In this document: positions 13,740 to 21,886 of the stretch, piece by piece
Position numbering within the stretch: position 1 is the first letter of the stretch
How the letters are laid out: each line of letters starts with the position of its first letter
DNA from: Winogradskyella sp.
GTDB lineage: Bacteria > Bacteroidota > Bacteroidia > Flavobacteriales > Flavobacteriaceae
Assembly: GCF_028289625.1 (NCBI RefSeq)
Contig: NZ_JANQOM010000069.1
Location: forward strand, 1-33,781
Length of the DNA stretch: 33,781 nucleotides
Direction: 5' to 3'
Translations under genes and position numbers: made by a program
Notes under the pieces: generated by a model
What the model saw: only the letters and a program-made list of their open reading frames with translations
The model's database searches: none
What the model was told of the DNA's origin: nothing

Positions 13740-15191
13740 ATGGAAGAAATAACGTATAAAGGGGACTCTGAGTTTGAGAATATTCCTTCTCTAAAAGATA
13801 AAGCCTTACGTATTAACCTAAATAAAGACATCTACGGTACATTTGCAGAAATCGGTGCAGGACAAGAAACTGTACGCCAGTTCTTTAGAGCAGGAGGTGC
13901 TTCTGGAACCATAGCAAAAACGATGTCTGCTTATGACAAAGACTTTAGTGATGCCATATATGGTATTGAAGATGACAAGCGTTATGTGACCGAAGCCAGA
14001 CTGCGAAAAATGCTCAATCACGAGGTCAGTCTCATTGAAAAGCGTATTATAAGAGAAAATCATCCTACTAAACTTTTCTTCTCTTACGCTAATACAGTGG
14101 CTACTATCGATTTTGCAAAGAAGTTTAAGGGTCATGGTTGGGTTGGTATTAAATATCAGGTTGCACCAGACCAAGAGTATAATGATATTGTATTGCATAT
14201 CCGTTTTAAGGAAAACGATGCACGATTACAACAAGAAACTTTAGGAAAATTAGGGACCAACTTAATTTATGGAGCCTTTTACAAATACAATCAGCCTAAA
14301 AAATTATTACGCTACCTATATGATCATTTAGATAAAGATCAATTAGAAATTGATACTATTAACTTCTCCGGCCCTGTTTTTAAAGATATTGATAACCGTT
14401 TAATGAGTTTACAATTAGTTAAAAATGGAATGACGGATGCGGTGATGTTTGCACCAGACGGAAACAATGTATTACCTGCACGTGTCCTTTATAAAAAGAA
14501 TATACTAGCGCTGAGAGGTAGTTTTAGACCTGTAACAAAGGTCAATATGGACATGTATGAGAAATCTTATGAAATGTTCATTAAAGAAAATAAGGTAGAC
14601 AAAGAAAAGACTCAGGTCATTTTTGAAATTACCTTATCCAACTTACGTGCCGAGGGAGAAATTGATGAGCAAGATTTTATGGATCGTGCTAGATTACTTT
14701 GCTCTTTGGGACAAACCGTTTTAATTTCCAATTTTCAGGAATACTATAAGCTTGTAGAATACTTTTCGCAATATACCAGAAGTAGAATGGGACTTACCCT
14801 TGGCGTAAATAACTTGGTAGACATTTTTGATGAAAAATACTATCGCCATTTAAGCGGAGGGATTCTTGAAGCCTTTGGTAAGCTATTCTACAAGGACTTA
14901 CGTGTATATCTTTACCCTATGCAGGATCGAGATGGTAGCCTTACCAATAGCGAAAACCTAAAAGTACATCCACGCATGAAGGAGCTCTACAAGTTCTTTA
15001 AATACAATGGAAAAGTTGTTGATATCACAGATTTTGATTCCTCTAACCTATCCGTATTCTCTAGAACTGTATTAAAGATGATTGCAAACGGTGAAGATGG
15101 ATGGGAAGAAATGCTTCCAGAAGGTGTGGCTAAGCTCATTAAGGAAAAGAGTTTATTTGGTTGTGAAGCCGAGGAAGTAGTTCATAAATGA
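13740..15191 (+). CDS. Large conserved protein of unknown function
   Basis: A 483-residue soluble protein without signal peptide or membrane segment. Strongly conserved-looking blocks are NKDIYGTFAEIGAGQETVRQ (29-48), FFRAGGASGTIAKTMSAYDK (49-68), a stretch around RRENHPTKLFFSYANTVATI, and RHLSGGILEAFGKLFYKDL near residue 378. Homologues are widespread in flavobacteria and I recall them being labelled as nicotinate-nucleotide adenylyltransferases or even receptors. I see no HxGH or other nucleotidyltransferase motif and no barrel features, so I treat those names as unsupported. It is a monocistronic unit with one of the best promoters of the window and a strong terminator. Confidence 0.8.
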   Translation: MEEITYKGDSEFENIPSLKDKALRINLNKDIYGTFAEIGAGQETVRQFFRAGGASGTIAKTMSAYDKDFSDAIYGIEDDKRYVTEARLRKMLNHEVSLIEKRIIRENHPTKLFFSYANTVATIDFAKKFKGHGWVGIKYQVAPDQEYNDIVLHIRFKENDARLQQETLGKLGTNLIYGAFYKYNQPKKLLRYLYDHLDKDQLEIDTINFSGPVFKDIDNRLMSLQLVKNGMTDAVMFAPDGNNVLPARVLYKKNILALRGSFRPVTKVNMDMYEKSYEMFIKENKVDKEKTQVIFEITLSNLRAEGEIDEQDFMDRARLLCSLGQTVLISNFQEYYKLVEYFSQYTRSRMGLTLGVNNLVDIFDEKYYRHLSGGILEAFGKLFYKDLRVYLYPMQDRDGSLTNSENLKVHPRMKELYKFFKYNGKVVDITDFDSSNLSVFSRTVLKMIANGEDGWEEMLPEGVAKLIKEKSLFGCEAEEVVHK

Positions 15192-15204
15192 AAAAAATAA
15201 TTAT

Positions 15205-15239
15205 AACAAAAAAGCGACCAACTTGGTCGCTTTTTTGTT
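15205..15239. terminator. Bidirectional intrinsic terminator
   Basis: A near-perfect palindrome, AAAAAAGCGACCAA facing TTGGTCGCTTTTTT, lies between convergent genes ending at 15191 (+) and 15254 (-). T6 runs follow on both strands. Confidence 0.9.
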
Positions 15240-15253
15240 ACTATAATTTATAG

Positions 15254-15709
15254 CTATTCTGTTAAAATCTGAGATGTATGCGCTTTAGTTTTTACTTTGG
15301 TAATGACGTCTTCTAGAATTCCATTTTCATCAATCACAAATGTAGTTCTGTGGATACCATCATATTCTTTACCCATAAACTTCTTAGGGCCCCAAACACC
15401 AAAAGCATCTATAACAGCTTTGTCTTCATCTGCTAATAAGGGATACTGAAAATTATATTTGTTCTTAAAATTAGATTGACGTTTTGCACTATCGGCACTA
15501 ACGCCTAAAATTTCATAACCTTGGGCTTGAAAACGCTCATAGTTATCATTTAAATTACAAGCTTCAGCAGTACACCCTGGTGTACTGGCTTTAGGATAAA
15601 AGAAAACCACTAATTTTTTTCCTTTATAATCTGAAAGTGAAATCGTATTCCCTTGTTCATCTTTTGCCGTAAAATCTGGTGCCTTATCACCTACTTTTAA
15701 ATGCGTCAT
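15254..15709 (-). CDS. bcp: Thiol peroxidase Bcp (peroxiredoxin)
   Basis: A 151-residue peroxiredoxin of the BCP/PrxQ class, which reduces hydroperoxides using thioredoxin. The start block MTHLKVGDKAPDFTAKDEQG and VVFFYPKASTPGCTAEAC are typical: peroxidatic Cys46 in TPGCT and the resolving Cys51 five residues on, the atypical 2-Cys PrxQ arrangement. The conserved Arg lies near RTTFVID. Cytoplasmic, full length. It is divergent from the endonuclease III gene with only 34 bp between the two starts, so both must be driven from overlapping promoters. Confidence 0.93.
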   Translation of the reverse strand: MTHLKVGDKAPDFTAKDEQGNTISLSDYKGKKLVVFFYPKASTPGCTAEACNLNDNYERFQAQGYEILGVSADSAKRQSNFKNKYNFQYPLLADEDKAVIDAFGVWGPKKFMGKEYDGIHRTTFVIDENGILEDVITKVKTKAHTSQILTE

Positions 15710-15715
15710 ATTGCT

Positions 15716-15723
15716 TAAATTTG
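15716..15723 (+). promoter_or_regulatory. Promoter -7 element of the nth gene
   Basis: TAAATTTG matches TAnnTTTG, ending 20 bp before the ATG at 15744. It sits almost directly against the bcp start codon, so the bcp and nth transcripts start within a 34-bp space. Confidence 0.5.
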
Positions 15724-15743
15724 TTTTTGTAAAAATACGATGA

Positions 15744-16403
15744 ATGACAAAGCAAGAAAAGGTACAATTTGTTATAAATACGTTAAATCGATTGTATCCA
15801 GAAATCCCAATTCCCTTAGACCATCAAGACCCTTATACCCTATTAATTGCTGTATTGCTTTCGGCACAAAGCACTGATGTGAGAGTCAACCAAATTACTC
15901 CATTATTGTTTGAACGTGCCGACAACCCTTACGATATGGTTAAATTGAGTGTTGAGGAAATCAGAGACATTATTAAGCCCGTAGGCTTATCACCTATGAA
16001 AAGTAAAGGTATTTATGGCTTATCACATATACTCATTGATAAATACGATGGGAAAGTTCCCCAAACCTATGAAGCATTGGAAGCCTTACCGGCAGTAGGA
16101 CACAAAACAGCGGCAGTCGTTTTATCACAGGCTTTTGGGATGCCTGCTTTTCCAGTAGATACACATATACATCGTTTAATGTACCGATGGAATTTAAGTA
16201 ATGGCAAAAATGTGGTGCAGACTGAAAAAGATGCCAAGCGTATTTTTCCGAAAGAACTTTGGAATGATTTACATCTTCAAATCATTTGGTATGGAAGAGA
16301 GTATTCACCTGCTCGTGGTTGGGATTTGGACAAAGACATCATCACTAAAACGGTTGGTCGGAAATCGGTAATTAGCGATTATTATAAAAAGCAAAAAAAG
16401 TAG
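15744..16403 (+). CDS. nth: Endonuclease III, without iron-sulfur cluster cysteines
   Basis: A 219-residue DNA glycosylase/AP lyase for oxidised pyrimidines in base excision repair. The helix-hairpin-helix LPAVGHKTAAVVL (115-127) has catalytic Lys121, and VDTHIHR (138-144) has Asp139, aligning with E. coli K120 and D138. The C-terminal [4Fe-4S] loop, normally C-x6-C-x2-C-x5-C, is absent: the corresponding part reads WYGREYSPARGWDLDKDIIT and contains no cysteine. Otherwise the length is that of Nth. An ATG four bases earlier is out of frame. Divergent from bcp; the lipoprotein triplet follows 43 bp downstream. Confidence 0.92.
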   Translation: MTKQEKVQFVINTLNRLYPEIPIPLDHQDPYTLLIAVLLSAQSTDVRVNQITPLLFERADNPYDMVKLSVEEIRDIIKPVGLSPMKSKGIYGLSHILIDKYDGKVPQTYEALEALPAVGHKTAAVVLSQAFGMPAFPVDTHIHRLMYRWNLSNGKNVVQTEKDAKRIFPKELWNDLHLQIIWYGREYSPARGWDLDKDIITKTVGRKSVISDYYKKQKK

Positions 16404-16446
16404 TGTTGGTATAATTATTGATGATTACTATAAAAACCATCAATTA

Positions 16447-17004
16447 ATGAAAAACCTTACAATACCGATCTCTATTTTTGTATTCACATCCTGTATTCCT
16501 TATAAGGTTGCACCAACGTTTAAGAATGAAGACTTTAAGGTCATGAAGGCCAATAAACTTCAAGATAATCTTCCCATGGAAACTTCATTCATTTTTAAAG
16601 ACTACAAAAGTGCTAATGAGTTTTACCAATACATTAATAAAAAATTCAACTTAGAAGACATCAATGTTGGGGTGAATACACCTTTTGAATTAAACAATGA
16701 AATATTTTATTTATCCTTTTCTGAAGTGGAATCCATATATGTAGACGAGTGTTCAGATCAAGAAGCGTTAGTTATTAATTCAGAACAAGGTTTAAATAAA
16801 AATTCTAAACGCTTTGAACATAAATATATCAAGAGAAGCAGCTACTGGTATATTGTTATAACTGTATACGATGAAGATATCAAAAACTGTTTATTGGATA
16901 AACATCCTAAAAAATCGATAGTGCTAAATTACTTAAAGGATTTACGTAGAGAATACCTAACAACATTTAATCACGACGCTTTATTATTTACATCACGTTC
17001 ATGA
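16447..17004 (+). CDS. Lipoprotein, member A of a tandem paralogue triplet
   Basis: A 185-residue lipoprotein: signal peptide MKNLTIPISIFVFTSC with Cys16 lipidated. It shares with the two following genes the ordered elements FIF-x-D (about 49-53), FY-x-x-IN-x-K (59-66), a YLSFSEVE strand-helix (about 90-98), a WYIVIT strand pair (about 138-144), K-x-CL (about 151-155) and a final YLKDLRREYL helix. No enzymatic motif. The stop codon overlaps the next ATG by 4 nt (ATGA), so the three are translationally coupled. It has an insertion of about 20 residues near the middle compared with member B. Function unknown; an outer- or inner-membrane-anchored periplasmic or surface role is inferred. Confidence 0.8.
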   Translation: MKNLTIPISIFVFTSCIPYKVAPTFKNEDFKVMKANKLQDNLPMETSFIFKDYKSANEFYQYINKKFNLEDINVGVNTPFELNNEIFYLSFSEVESIYVDECSDQEALVINSEQGLNKNSKRFEHKYIKRSSYWYIVITVYDEDIKNCLLDKHPKKSIVLNYLKDLRREYLTTFNHDALLFTSRS

Positions 17005-17498
17005 AACATTTTATATTCTTACTACTCGCATTTACAATAACCTCCTGTATTCCCGTAAGTTTAGCACCAGATTTTCAAAAAAGGGGCTATAAAGTAAAAG
17101 AAGCAAAAAAGTTTAAACGAAAACTTCCCGAACAGCAAGCGTTCATCTTTGTGGACCCTAAAGAAGAAGGTGAATTCTACAATTTTATAAATACAAAATA
17201 TGAACTTTATGATTTCGAAGTAGACGCTGAGGTACCTTTTAGAATAGATAACCAGCTTTACTATTTATCGTTTTATGAGGTTGAAAAAATGTCAACGGCA
17301 ATTGATGTACTTGGTATTACCGATGATGTGCTTATTGAGGACAGCACATGGTATATAGTTTTGACCATAATGGATAATGAATCTAAAGACTGTTTAAAAT
17401 CTTCGCACAAAAATCATAAACTAATTTTGAAGTATTTAAAAGATCTAAAACAAGAGTATCTACATACTGAAAATATATCATCTATCGTTAAATCTTGA
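17001..17498 (+). CDS. Lipoprotein, member B of the tandem triplet
   Basis: A 165-residue lipoprotein: MKHFIFLLLAFTITSC with Cys16 lipidated. It is the shortest of the three paralogues and has the shared blocks AFIFVDPKEEGEFYNFINTK, YYLSFYEVEK, WYIVLTIMD, KDCL and ILKYLKDLKQEYL. It starts on the ATGA that ends member A and ends on the TTGA that starts member C. The mature part is basic near its N-terminus (EAKKFKRKLP). Divergence from A and C is high at the protein level, so the duplications are not recent. Confidence 0.8.
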   Translation: MKHFIFLLLAFTITSCIPVSLAPDFQKRGYKVKEAKKFKRKLPEQQAFIFVDPKEEGEFYNFINTKYELYDFEVDAEVPFRIDNQLYYLSFYEVEKMSTAIDVLGITDDVLIEDSTWYIVLTIMDNESKDCLKSSHKNHKLILKYLKDLKQEYLHTENISSIVKS

Positions 17499-18031
17499 AA
17501 ACCTTCTCTTTCATAAAGCATTTTCCACTTCTTTTCTTGGCTATCTTAATGACCTCGTGCATCTCTTTAAGAAAAGCTCCTTCAATTGCTACACATAAAA
17601 TTGCCACAGCAAAAAAATTTCAACGAAAATTCCCAAGAGAAACTGCTTTTATCTTTGAAGACCCAAAGGATGCTGATAAATTCTATAATTTCATAAATAC
17701 TAAATTTGAGCTCAATGATATGGATGTTGGGTTCGATGTTCCCATATCCATAAATAAAGTAACCTATTATCTAACCTATCATGAGGCCGAAATACCCAAC
17801 AAAAAATTAAACTTATTAGGACTGGCTGTTGATGCTTCGCTAAAAATAAAAGGTTTAGACCCCATATTTCAAGATGGTTATGTAGAACGAGAGGGACACT
17901 GGTTTCTTGCAATAACAATATATGACAGTGATGGAAAAAATTGTCTTAAACGGAGTTACCCAGCAAGAAAAATAGTACTGGACTACTTAAGACTTCTTCA
18001 AAACGAATATTTGAACACTTCCTCTTTTTAA
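17495..18031 (+). CDS. Lipoprotein, member C of the tandem triplet
   Basis: A 178-residue lipoprotein. The start is TTG at 17495 (TTGA overlap with the stop of member B); the next Met, 18 codons in, would remove most of the signal peptide, which ends in LAILMTSC. The shared blocks are ETAFIFEDPKDADKFYNFIN, YYLTYHEAE, HWFLAITIYD, KNCL and IVLDYLRLLQNEYL. It is closest in blocks to member B. A hairpin terminator follows 12 bp after the stop. Function unknown. Confidence 0.78.
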   Translation: MKTFSFIKHFPLLFLAILMTSCISLRKAPSIATHKIATAKKFQRKFPRETAFIFEDPKDADKFYNFINTKFELNDMDVGFDVPISINKVTYYLTYHEAEIPNKKLNLLGLAVDASLKIKGLDPIFQDGYVEREGHWFLAITIYDSDGKNCLKRSYPARKIVLDYLRLLQNEYLNTSSF

Positions 18032-18042
18032 TACAAATAAAA

Positions 18043-18071
18043 AATCCTGATTGTTAAATCAGGATTCTTTT
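18043..18071. terminator. Bidirectional intrinsic terminator
   Basis: AATCCTGATT-GTTA-AATCAGGATT with CTTTTCC after it on the plus strand and TTTTTATTT on the minus strand. It separates the lipoprotein triplet from the convergent 47-residue gene. Confidence 0.85.
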
Positions 18072-18076
18072 CCAAC

Positions 18077-18220
18077 TTAATTTAGAAGTGCTTCAAACTT
18101 CAATTTATTATAATTTATAACACTTAAAGCCTTTGAGTAATTCAAAAGGAAACGTACCGTTTCATCTTTTGGTTTTAGGTTATCATTTTTTGGGGTAACG
18201 TTAGAGTAAACTTTTGCCAT
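18077..18220 (-). CDS. 47-residue conserved-looking small protein
   Basis: A short gene, ATG at 18220 and TAA at 18077, encoding 47 residues that begin MAKVYSNVTPKNDNLKPKDE and end with a hydrophobic helix-forming VRFLLNYSKALSVI then NYNKLKFEALLN. I believe very similar small proteins occur in related flavobacteria, but cannot check here. Support in the sequence: correct start and stop, a coding-like amphipathic helix, and a terminator immediately downstream. It lies 57 bp downstream of the sigma-factor stop on the same strand, so it may be co-transcribed with it. Function unknown. Confidence 0.7.
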   Translation of the reverse strand: MAKVYSNVTPKNDNLKPKDETVRFLLNYSKALSVINYNKLKFEALLN

Positions 18221-18277
18221 ATTTTTAAATTAGGGTTTGTTATATGACAATAACGTACTCTGAAACGCATTATTGTA

Positions 18278-18862
18278 TCAATTCGTTAAAATTATATTGT
18301 TTTGTTCTATGACCTTACGCATATTGATAAGTGCATAGCGCATTCTTCCTAAAGCTGTATTGATGCTAACACCTGTACGCTCCGAAATTTCCTTAAAACT
18401 CATATCTTGGTACATACGCATTAATAGTACTTGTTTTTGATCTTCAGGAAGTTCTTCGATAACGCGTCTTACATCAGATTCCACCTGATTTTTAATCATA
18501 CTCTTCTCTGCATTTAGACTAGAGTCACTCAGTACAGAAAAAATACTGAATTCACCAGCATTATCAAACTTAGGCATGCGACTGTTTTTTCTAAAATGAT
18601 CAATAACCAAATTGTGGGCAATACGCATTACCCAAGGAAGGAACTTGCCTTCTTCGTTATATTTTCCGCATTTAAGGGTTCTAATTACCTTAATAAAAGT
18701 ATCCTGAAATACATCTTCTGTAATGTCCCTGTCATAAACTTTAGAATAAATAAAGCTATAAATCTTTTGCTTGTGTCTTTCTATCAAAACTGATAGTGCA
18801 CTCTCGTCTCCTCTGATGTAGTTGCTGACCAACTCTGCGTCTTGGATAAGTTCTGTTTTCAT
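18278..18862 (-). CDS. RNA polymerase sigma factor, ECF type
   Basis: A 194-residue ECF sigma factor. Region 2 runs from about RGDESALSVLIERHKQKIYS through EDVFQDTFIKVIRTL to LPWVMRIAHNLVIDHFRKN (core binding, -10 recognition). Region 4 is the C-terminal helix-turn-helix LPEDQKQVLLMRMYQDMSFK through SINTALGRMRYALINMRKVI. I chose the ATG at 18862 (MKTELIQDAEL). An upstream Met at 18901 would add 13 residues encoded by an inverted repeat and is not typical of the family. No anti-sigma gene is adjacent, so it may be controlled at transcription. An 8-bp perfect inverted repeat lies 18 nt before the start. Confidence 0.9.
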   Translation of the reverse strand: MKTELIQDAELVSNYIRGDESALSVLIERHKQKIYSFIYSKVYDRDITEDVFQDTFIKVIRTLKCGKYNEEGKFLPWVMRIAHNLVIDHFRKNSRMPKFDNAGEFSIFSVLSDSSLNAEKSMIKNQVESDVRRVIEELPEDQKQVLLMRMYQDMSFKEISERTGVSINTALGRMRYALINMRKVIEQNNIILTN

Positions 18863-18879
18863 AATATTACTCTTAGTAG

Positions 18880-18897
18880 TAAGAAGCAAGCTTCTTA
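18880..18897. promoter_or_regulatory. Inverted repeat in the sigma-factor leader
   Basis: TAAGAAGC-AA-GCTTCTTA, a perfect 8+8 palindrome with a 2-nt centre, 18 nt before the ATG at 18862. It could be a repressor site or form a leader RNA hairpin near the start codon. Confidence 0.45.
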
Positions 18898-19063
18898 GCA
18901 AGGGGTTAAATTTTGAAAAGTAATATTATACTATACGCAGTTGTTTTTTTAAATGATTATGTGGTAAATATAACAACAATCATTCCGAAAAAACAAAAAA
19001 AACCATCAAATTTTAACATTTAATCCAATATTATTGTCATTTTACCAGCTAAAATAGATAGCG

Positions 19064-19071
19064 TATCTTTG
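19064..19071 (+). promoter_or_regulatory. Promoter -7 element of uvrA
   Basis: TATCTTTG matches TAnnTTTG and ends 25 bp before the ATG at 19096. It overlaps the earlier in-frame TTG at 19069, which therefore cannot be the start of the protein. Confidence 0.65.
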
Positions 19072-19095
19072 CAAAATTATACACTCAAATATCCA

Positions 19096-21885
19096 ATGAA
19101 CACTAGTATTTTAGACGTAAATCCTAAGGAAAATATCATTATAAAAGGTGCAAAACTGCACAATCTAAAGAATATTGATGTTGTTATACCTAGAAATAAA
19201 TTAGTGGTCATTACAGGTTTATCCGGCTCTGGAAAGTCGAGTTTGGCTTTCGATACGCTGTATGCTGAAGGTCAAAGACGATATGTTGAAAGCCTCTCTA
19301 GTTACGCTCGCCAGTTTTTAGGAAGATTAAATAAACCTAAGGTAGATTATATAAAAGGTATTGCACCTGCTATAGCCATTGAGCAAAAAGTAAACTCTAC
19401 CAACCCACGCTCAACGGTTGGCACAACAACTGAAATTTACGACTATTTAAAATTATTGTTTGCACGTATTGGTAAAACCTACTCGCCCATTTCAGGTAAT
19501 GAAGTGAAGAAACACACAGTTACGGATGTCATTAACCATATCTCAAAATTTGAAGAGGGTTCTAAACTTTTATTGCTATCACCTATCGTTCTTGAAGAAG
19601 GTCGAACCGTAGAAAACAAGTTACAAACCCTTCAGCAGCAAGGGTATGCCAGAATTAAGTATAAAAATGATATTTTAAGAATTGATGATGCATTAAAACA
19701 GGCTATAAAATCTGATAAGAATTTGTTTTTGGTCGTTGATAGAATTGTTTACAAAGATGATGAAGATTTTCTTAACCGTCTTGCCGATGCTATAGAAACG
19801 GCTTTTTTTGAAGGGGTTGGAAGCTGTATTATAGAATCAATTTCAGACCAAAACCAAGTAACTTTCAATAATAAGTTTGAGTTGGATGGTATGACATTCC
19901 TTGAACCAAATGTGCATTTATTTAGTTTTAATAACCCATACGGAGCATGCCCAAAATGTGAAGGTTATGGTGATGTCATAGGTATAGATGAAGATTTGGT
20001 GATACCAAACACAGCACTCTCGGTTTATGAAAATGCTATTTTTCCCTGGAGAGGAGAAAGCATGAGTTGGTATAGAGATCAATTGGTCAACAATTCGCAT
20101 AAGTTCGACTTTCCTATCCACAAGCCTTATTTCGAATTAAGCCCAGAACACAAGGCACTCATTTGGTCTGGAAATGAGTATTTTGAAGGTTTAGATAGTT
20201 TCTTCGCTGAGCTTGAATCTAAAGCTTATAAGATTCAAAATCGCGTAATGCTCTCGCGATATCGTGGTAAAACAAAGTGCAACGTTTGCAAAGGTAAACG
20301 TCTGCGTAAGGAAACAAGTTACGTCAAGATAAATGGAGCGACAATTACCGATTTAGTGGATTTACCATTAAATGAGCTCACAAAATTCTTTAAAAATTTA
20401 GAATTGAATGCATATGACTCTAAGATAGCCAAGCGCCTTCTTACTGAAATAAACACACGATTAGAATTTTTATTTAATGTTGGACTCAATTATTTAACAC
20501 TCAACAGGCGCTCAAATACTTTATCAGGTGGTGAAAGTCAACGTATAAATTTGGCGACATCTTTAGGAAGTAGCTTGGTTGGCTCTATGTATATTTTAGA
20601 CGAACCCAGTATTGGTCTGCACCCAAAAGATACCGAAAGGCTGATTAAAGTCTTGAAATCGCTTCGAGATCTTGGTAACACGGTTATTGTTGTTGAACAT
20701 GATGAGGACATCATGAGGGCTGCAGACGAAATTATTGACATTGGTCCCGAAGCGGGTACCTTTGGCGGTGAGATTGTGGCGACTGGAGAATTTAAGGATA
20801 TTCTGGTATCAGATACGCTAACCGCTAAGTATCTAAATGGTCAACTCGAAATCAAAGTCCCAGAAAGTCGAAGAACTTCAAAATATCATATCGATATCAT
20901 TGGTGCACGCGAAAATAACCTCAAGAATATTGATGTAACGTTTCCTTTGGAAATGCTTACCGTCGTTACAGGCGTTTCAGGTAGTGGCAAAAGTACTTTG
21001 GTTAAAAAAGTATTATTCCCAGCGATACAAAAGAAACTTACCGGGTTTAGCGATAAAGCTGGCCAGTTTACAGAAATGACAGGGAATTATAGCAATATAC
21101 AGCATGTTGAATTTGTGGATCAAAATCCAATTGGTCGCTCATCGCGTTCAAATCCTGTGACCTATGTTAAGGCCTATGACGACATAAGAGCCTTATTTGC
21201 ATCTCAGAAGCTGAGCAAAATAAGAAACTATCAAGCAAAGCACTTTAGCTTTAATGTGGATGGAGGACGTTGTGAAACTTGTAAAGGCGAGGGTGAAGTG
21301 ACAATTGAGATGCAGTTTATGGCAGATGTGCACTTAACTTGTGACACTTGTGGTGGCAAACGTTTTAAAAAGGAAATCCTTGAAGTCAATTTTGAGGGTA
21401 AATCTATACATGATATTTTAAGTATGACTATCGATGATGCTTTAGAATTCTTCAAAACTCATAAGCAAACTAAGATTCAGAACAAATTACAACCACTTCA
21501 AGACGTCGGTTTAGGCTATGTTACTTTAGGACAGTCCTCTTCTACCCTTTCTGGAGGTGAAGCACAGCGTATAAAGCTGGCCACATTCTTGGGTAAGGGC
21601 AGTAAAAGTGATAATGCCTTATTCATATTTGATGAGCCCACAACAGGATTGCATTTTCATGATATACAGAAACTTTTAAAGTCTTTTCAAGCATTAATAG
21701 CTAAAGGGCATTCAATAATAGTCATTGAGCATAATATTGATCTGATTAAGTGTGCTGACTATATTATTGATTTGGGACCGGACGGTGGAAAACAAGGAGG
21801 CAATTTGGTGGCTTTAGGTACACCAGAGCAAATAGCATCTAATAAAGAATCTGTTACCGGGACATATCTTCAAGAAAAATTGTAA
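19096..21885 (+). CDS. uvrA: Excinuclease ABC subunit A (UvrA)
   Basis: A 929-residue ATPase that loads UvrB onto damaged DNA in nucleotide excision repair. The two ABC modules are complete: first Walker A GLSGSGKSS at 41-49, second GVSGSGKST near 640, signatures LSGGESQRI and LSGGEAQRI, Walker B ending YILDEPS and FIFDEPT. Zinc modules are present as CPKCEGYGD, CNVCKGKR and, in the C-terminal half, CETCKGEGE and CDTCGGKRF. Length is normal. I start at the ATG at 19096 because an in-frame TTG 27 bp upstream lies inside the promoter. The next gene begins 2 nt after the stop codon. Confidence 0.97.
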   Translation: MNTSILDVNPKENIIIKGAKLHNLKNIDVVIPRNKLVVITGLSGSGKSSLAFDTLYAEGQRRYVESLSSYARQFLGRLNKPKVDYIKGIAPAIAIEQKVNSTNPRSTVGTTTEIYDYLKLLFARIGKTYSPISGNEVKKHTVTDVINHISKFEEGSKLLLLSPIVLEEGRTVENKLQTLQQQGYARIKYKNDILRIDDALKQAIKSDKNLFLVVDRIVYKDDEDFLNRLADAIETAFFEGVGSCIIESISDQNQVTFNNKFELDGMTFLEPNVHLFSFNNPYGACPKCEGYGDVIGIDEDLVIPNTALSVYENAIFPWRGESMSWYRDQLVNNSHKFDFPIHKPYFELSPEHKALIWSGNEYFEGLDSFFAELESKAYKIQNRVMLSRYRGKTKCNVCKGKRLRKETSYVKINGATITDLVDLPLNELTKFFKNLELNAYDSKIAKRLLTEINTRLEFLFNVGLNYLTLNRRSNTLSGGESQRINLATSLGSSLVGSMYILDEPSIGLHPKDTERLIKVLKSLRDLGNTVIVVEHDEDIMRAADEIIDIGPEAGTFGGEIVATGEFKDILVSDTLTAKYLNGQLEIKVPESRRTSKYHIDIIGARENNLKNIDVTFPLEMLTVVTGVSGSGKSTLVKKVLFPAIQKKLTGFSDKAGQFTEMTGNYSNIQHVEFVDQNPIGRSSRSNPVTYVKAYDDIRALFASQKLSKIRNYQAKHFSFNVDGGRCETCKGEGEVTIEMQFMADVHLTCDTCGGKRFKKEILEVNFEGKSIHDILSMTIDDALEFFKTHKQTKIQNKLQPLQDVGLGYVTLGQSSSTLSGGEAQRIKLATFLGKGSKSDNALFIFDEPTTGLHFHDIQKLLKSFQALIAKGHSIIVIEHNIDLIKCADYIIDLGPDGGKQGGNLVALGTPEQIASNKESVTGTYLQEKL

Positions 21886-21886
21886 A

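Noticed and set aside
13818..14198. 126-codon open frame on the minus strand
   Set aside because: Antisense to the strongly conserved gene at 13740; no promoter and no recognisable product.
13740..15191. Nicotinate-nucleotide adenylyltransferase
   Set aside because: A label I recall for homologues, but no HxGH or ISSTxxR-type motif is visible.
16375..16445. Short similar stretches GATTATTATAAAAAGCA and GATTACTATAAAAACCA around the nth stop
   Set aside because: Probably a small local duplication in AT-rich sequence; no function can be supported.
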